Below are positions 59,462 through 64,000 of a DNA stretch of 64,000 bases, piece by piece. Under the pieces are notes generated by a model. It saw nothing but the letters and a program-made list of their open reading frames with translations. It did no database searches and had not been told where the DNA came from. Each line of letters starts with the position of its first letter. Positions within the stretch are counted from its first letter, which is position 1. Origin of the DNA: Petaurus breviceps papuanus (taxonomy: Eukaryota; Chordata; Mammalia; Diprotodontia; Petauridae); contig JAMXIF010001194.1 of the NCBI GenBank assembly GCA_028583685.1, positions 27,131,136 to 27,195,135 on the forward strand. The letters are read 5' to 3'. Both the position numbers and the translations under genes were made by a program.

Positions 59462-59630
59462 AAGATGGGCAGCATATTTCATCATCAGTCCTCTGGAATC
59501 ATGACTGGTCACTATCAGAATTCTCAAGTCTTTGAAAGTTATTTGTTTTTAATGTTATTGTTGTATAAATTGTTCTCCTGGTTCTACTTACTTCACTTTG
59601 TATCAGTTCACACAAGATTCATGACAGTTC
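59462..59630 (-). repeat. L1 3' fragment, antisense
   Basis: Text 'caagtctttgaaagttatttg' and 'ttctcctggttctacttac' is the antisense L1 3' part, directly left of a plus-strand L1. Confidence 0.7.
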
Positions 59631-60131
59631 CACTAGAAATACAGAGAGTTGAGTCCCAATAAAAGTCCAGGTCTGGAAAGTAAGGCCAGAAGAATGAGTA
59701 AGCAACAGCAATAAAAAGATTAAAGAGTTATTAGGATGCTAGGGATCCCAAGACACTTGAAAGAAGAAAATTATTCCAAAACACTTACAAGCAAAGCCTC
59801 AGAGAAAAATAGCACCTACCTACAAGATTAATTAGAATTCCTAAAAGAAATTGTGTAAATCTAAAAGGAAAAAAAATTATATTATAAATTAAATGGGAGT
59901 GATAGAGAAAAGAACTGGAAAGAAAATGAGAAATTTGAAAGAAAGACTTCAGAAAGAGAAATGACAGTTTTGGCACAAAAAGTACAAAGCCTTATCCAAG
60001 TAATAGACTCCCTAAAATTAGGATGAACTAGATAGAAATTAATGAGACAACTTCTTGTCTATGAGACAACAAGAAATATTAAAATAGTCAAACATTTTAA
60101 AAATAGGAGAAACTATAAGGTATCTTGTATC

Positions 60132-60132
<1 letters not shown>

Positions 60133-60178
<46 letters not shown>
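60133..60178. repeat. (CA)n microsatellite in L1 ORF1
   Basis: Pure CA run of about 23 units. Confidence 0.97.
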
Positions 60179-60180
<2 letters not shown>

Positions 60181-62448
60181 GACCTTGATAGCAGATAAAG
60201 GAGAGACAATTTAAGAGTCAAAAATTCATTGGACTACCTGAAAATCCATGACCAAAAAAAAAAAAATCCTGGATATCATGTTTTTTTTTTTTAGATCATG
60301 AAAAAAACACTTCCTGGACAAGAAAGACAAAGGGAAAATAGAAAGAATGCACTAATCATCTCCTGGAAGAAACCACAAAGTGAAAGCTCCCTGGAACATC
60401 ATAGCCAAAATCCAAAACTTCCAAGACAAAGAAGAAATACTACCAATAACCAAAAAGAAATAATTCAAGTACTGAGAAGCCACAATAAGGATAACAAAAT
60501 ATATGATGCTACCACTAAAAAGTTACAGAGAGAACTCAATAGTCTAAAAGGCAAAACATATGGGCCTACAACCAAGAATAACTTATCTAGCAAAACTGAG
60601 TATAATATTAAAGTGGGGGGAAATGGATCTTTAATCAAATAGAGAACTTTAAAGCATTCTTAATGAAAAGATCAGATCTGAGCAGAAACTTTGAAATGCA
60701 AAGAGGGTAGTCAAGAGAAATATAACAAGGTAAACACAAGTGAGCAATTACAAAGGACTATATGAAGATGAACTATTTACAATCTAATGAAGGAGATGAT
60801 ACAAGAATCTCTTCAGAATTTTTATGTCATTAGAGGTCATAGATTTAAATAAGAAAGAAGATATGAAAGGCATTTTGTTATGTTCTGAAGATCTTATAAA
60901 AAGAAATTAAAGGCAGTAGAAAATGGATACACCGGGAAGGAAAGGGAAGAAAAGTAGCAGAATTTATTAATATCTGGGTGGGCAAGTAGAAGTCTCTACA
61001 AACATGGAAGGGGCAGGGAAACGGATCCCAAATGAATCTCATTTTCATCTCAACTGGTCAAAGGTGGGTAGAACTCAGAGTGACCTAAAGATTTTGGTCT
61101 AGGTTATACATTCAACTCAACAGGGGAACCGGGAAACAAGGACAGGGGAAAGAATTGAACTATAAACTAAACAAATTCTACATGCAGAGTGGGGGTCATG
61201 AAGAGGGGTTTAAAAGGCAGGAAATGAAGGGTAAAAATCTGTGATTAGAGTCTGGATGAGGGCAAAAGAAGAAGGTTAGGGTGGAAGCTATTTGCATTAA
61301 GCCTAGAACATTAGTACTAATTATGCCCCTGGTCCATGCCCTTCTTCTGTGTTAAGAGAGGGTTGGAAGCAAAGAAAGGAAAGAGTATAAAAGAATAGAA
61401 TAGAGGGAAATATATAATTAACTATAATACCATGAATGTGAATGGGATGAATTCATCCATAAAATCAAAGAGGATAGCAGAATGGATTAGAAGGCAGAAT
61501 CCAAAAATATGTTCTTTACAAGAAATCCACTTGAAACACAAAAAATAGAATAAGAGGTTATAGTAAAACCTTAGCTAAACTCCAAAAATTAATTGGAGCA
61601 ATCATGATTTCAGACAAAGTAACAGCCAAAAAATAAATTTAATTAAAAGATATAAGCAGAGAAACAACATTTTGCTGAGAGGTACCAAAGACAATGAATT
61701 AAATTTTTGTACTTAACATATATACATCCACAGCACAATATCTCAATACTTAAAGGAAAAACTAAAAGAGTCAGGGAGAAATAGAGAGTAAAACCAAAAT
61801 AATGGGGACCTCAATGTTCTCCTTTCAAAAATGAAAAATATATAAAAAATAACAAAAAAAGACATTATGGACATGAAGAAAATTTTAGAAACATCAGATA
61901 TTCTGGATTTCTGTAGAGTAGAAAATGGACAGAATTAGACATATTTTTCAACTATGTCTCCCACCTTGACAAAAATTGGCTATATTTTATGACACAAAAA
62001 CCTCACAAACAAATGCAATAAAGCAGTAATATTAAATACAGCCTTTATTGATCACAATATAATGAAATTATATTCAGTAAAGAATTGTTAAAAACAAGAT
62101 TAAAACTCAACTAGAAAAAAAATTTTAAAAACTCAACTAGAGACTAAGTAACTTAATCCTAAAGAATTGGTAGGTCAAAGGACAAAACTCAGAAACAATA
62201 GATAATTCCATTAAAGATAATGACAACAATGAGACAAGATATAAAAATTGGGGAGATGCAGCCAAAGCAGCCTTAAGGAGAAAATGTATTTCTCTAAACA
62301 CTTTCACCAATAAAGGAAAACAAAAAACAACAGATAAAGGATTTGGGCAGTCAACTATAAAAAAAAATCAACAAACCCTTTAAAGCCCAATTAAATACCA
62401 AAGTAAAAATTCTGGAAATCAAAGAAGAGATTAACAAAATTGAAAATT

Positions 62449-63150
62449 GGACACTTCACAACAAGCAGGGCTGTGAAAAAGCCATAGAATGGAAGAGATT
62501 TGTGGTGAAGGAAAAGGATGGGGCATTTGGATTAGGTGGAAGCTGTGCCATTCTTTGATGTTCATAGCCTGCTGGGCCTCAGTGTTGACAAATGAATGAC
62601 AATTATGAGTGTTGAACTATTTTATAAGATGCCAGTATGATGCCATGCTTTTGAAAAGGAATTCATTGATTTTGCCCATGGAATTGGTATGACCTCGTCT
62701 GAGAAAGAATGCAAACTGGAATATGATTTCATTGAATGTTTGCATAAGTGGAAAAATGTTAGAACACTTGAAAACAGTCATCAAGAAAAAGGAGAAACTA
62801 ATGAAGGATGGAAAGCATACTTCCATTCACCAGTCAGGCAAGGAAGAGTGAGGCCTTGAACATTTAGTGGTGACATTAGGCAGCTTCACTCTTTATGCTG
62901 GGATGAAATATACCCTGCTGTCCACCAGAAATGTATATTTCTTAAAAAACAGACACCTCCTTTCAAAGGTAAAATATTAGAGCAATAGAAACCAACCTGC
63001 TTTCCCCCGCCCCGGTTCTCTCTTTACTTTCCCACTAGGACAACCAAACCAGGCAAGTTGGTGGCAGTGGTTCATGCTCTAATATAGGACTTATAATTCT
63101 GCCTCTGAAAATAACTATTTTGGAAAGTAAATATTTACTAGTGTAAGCAA
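62449..63150 (+). pseudogene. NDUFS5: NDUFS5 processed pseudogene
   Basis: An intronless copy of the mRNA of NADH:ubiquinone oxidoreductase subunit S5 (mitochondrial complex I). The coding part runs from 62545, where the start is GTG, to TGA at 62857-62859; that is 315 nt against 321 expected. Clear matches are PFFDV, LLGLS, KM..CHAFEKE, AHGIG, SEKECK.EYD and EKLMKDGK. It has internal stops and several length changes, so it is older than the ribosomal copies. Flanks acaaaattgaaaatt and acaaaaattaaaaatt form a decayed target duplication. It sits in L1 ORF2. Confidence 0.85.
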
Positions 63151-63489
63151 ACAAAAATTAAAAATTTCAAAATCATTAAATTTATAAATAAAACTAGGAA
63201 TCGGTTCTTTAAAAAAAAACTAAACAAATAGACCATTAGCTAATTTGACTAAGAAGGAATAAAAACAAATTGCCAGTATTAAAATGAAAAAAAGAGAGAA
63301 TTCACAACAAATGCAGAAGTAAAAGACATAATTAGAAATTATTTTGCCTAACTCTATAGCAATAAAACTGACAAGTGAAATATTTTAATATTTGTTTAAA
63401 AATACATAAATGCCCAGATTAAAAGGAAAAGAAATGGATAATTTAAACAACCAAATCTCATAAAGGGAATTGAACAAGTCTAAATGAAC

Positions 63490-63800
63490 TCCCCAAACAT
63501 CCAGCAATCATCCTCATCACTTCCCTTATGATCCCCCACCAGAACTTTGGACTTTGCCCCTGAATTTCTGAGCTCTCTTAGGTGAGTTTTTGTCTCATCT
63601 TGCCTGGAATTAGGCCACTTCCTAGTCATCTTCACACTATGCCAATACATATGAACTATACCTCCTTTCCAGTGTTGTCTTCTCTCATTAGACTGTAATT
63701 TACTTGAGAGCAGGTACTATCTCTCTTACTTATATTTGTATCCTCAAAGCTTAACAGAATATCTGGCACATAGTAATTGCTTAATAAATCCTCTATCAAT
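63490..63800 (+). repeat. L2 LINE 3' end
   Basis: Ends 'agactgtaatttacttgag', 'tatcctcaaagcttaacag', 'cacatagtaattgcttaataaat', the typical L2 tail. The last 200 bp of the window hold nothing I recognise. Confidence 0.7.
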
Positions 63801-64000
63801 TGATCTATCTACCTATATATCTATAAGAAGAGACTCTGTTACATCTTTTTAGAGAGACTGTAAACAAGACAAATCTAAGCTTTATTTAAGAGATTGTTCC
63901 TGGGACCCTGGGATGGAAGAATAATGAACTGGAGAGAGCAAGAAAAACTTGATCCCCTCTCTTTGAAGTCAACCTTCCTTCCCACTCCAAGAATAAGTTT

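Larger units (their letters stand above)
59655..63485 (+). mobile_element. L1 with ORF1 and start of ORF2, 3'-truncated, split by NDUFS5 copy
   Basis: ORF1 remnants span about 59655-60660 and the ORF2 endonuclease part begins near 61420 (CSLQEIHLKHK near 61513). It continues through the text before 62449 and after 63150, then stops near 63485 where L2-like text begins. No FADD block is reached. Both frames are degenerate. A (CA)n run lies in ORF1 at 60133-60178. Confidence 0.8.

Overview
The window looks like marsupial (metatherian) nuclear DNA. The evidence is the repeat set: many copies of tRNA-derived SINEs of the marsupial WSINE/MAR1 type (head 'ggcagctaggtggc', B box 'gagttcaaatcc'), CORE-SINE/MIR relatives, L2 remnants, and L1s with marsupial-like ORF1 and ORF2. 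The species cannot be fixed from the sequence alone.

Region 1-9.6 kb holds the only intact gene I can support. It is ZMYND19, on the minus strand, with six coding exons that join exactly into 227 codons plus a stop. Every intron has GT..AG ends. A CpG island with CCAAT and GC boxes covers its first exon and promoter.

From 9.6 to 64 kb I see no further functional coding gene. The region is a layered record of retrotransposition. At 10.6-11.2 kb lies a solo LTR with a duplicated upstream part. At 16.7-27.3 kb one LTR family appears three times: a solo LTR on the minus strand, a short two-LTR element with only about 0.67 kb inside, and a solo LTR on the plus strand. Each is flanked by its own 5-bp target duplication. 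At 29.2-40.3 kb sits an essentially full-length but degenerate L1. It is interrupted by seven SINEs, an RPL9 retrocopy, an RPL31 retrocopy and a 2.8-kb ORF1-only element that resembles HAL1. An RPL23A retrocopy lies at 43.7-44.2 kb. An antisense L1/HAL1-like remnant fills about 52.6-55.7 kb. A further L1 at 59.7-63.5 kb contains an NDUFS5 retrocopy.

The most interesting points are the HAL1-like element with target duplications, the two independent insertions at the same position in two separate L1 ORF2 copies, a SINE dimer that inserted as one unit, the compact LTR element with a lysine-tRNA-like primer site, and the fact that three separate ribosomal-protein retrocopies each carry a net loss of exactly 8 nt. 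None of these is a dedicated new biological system. They are reported as testable observations on mobile DNA.
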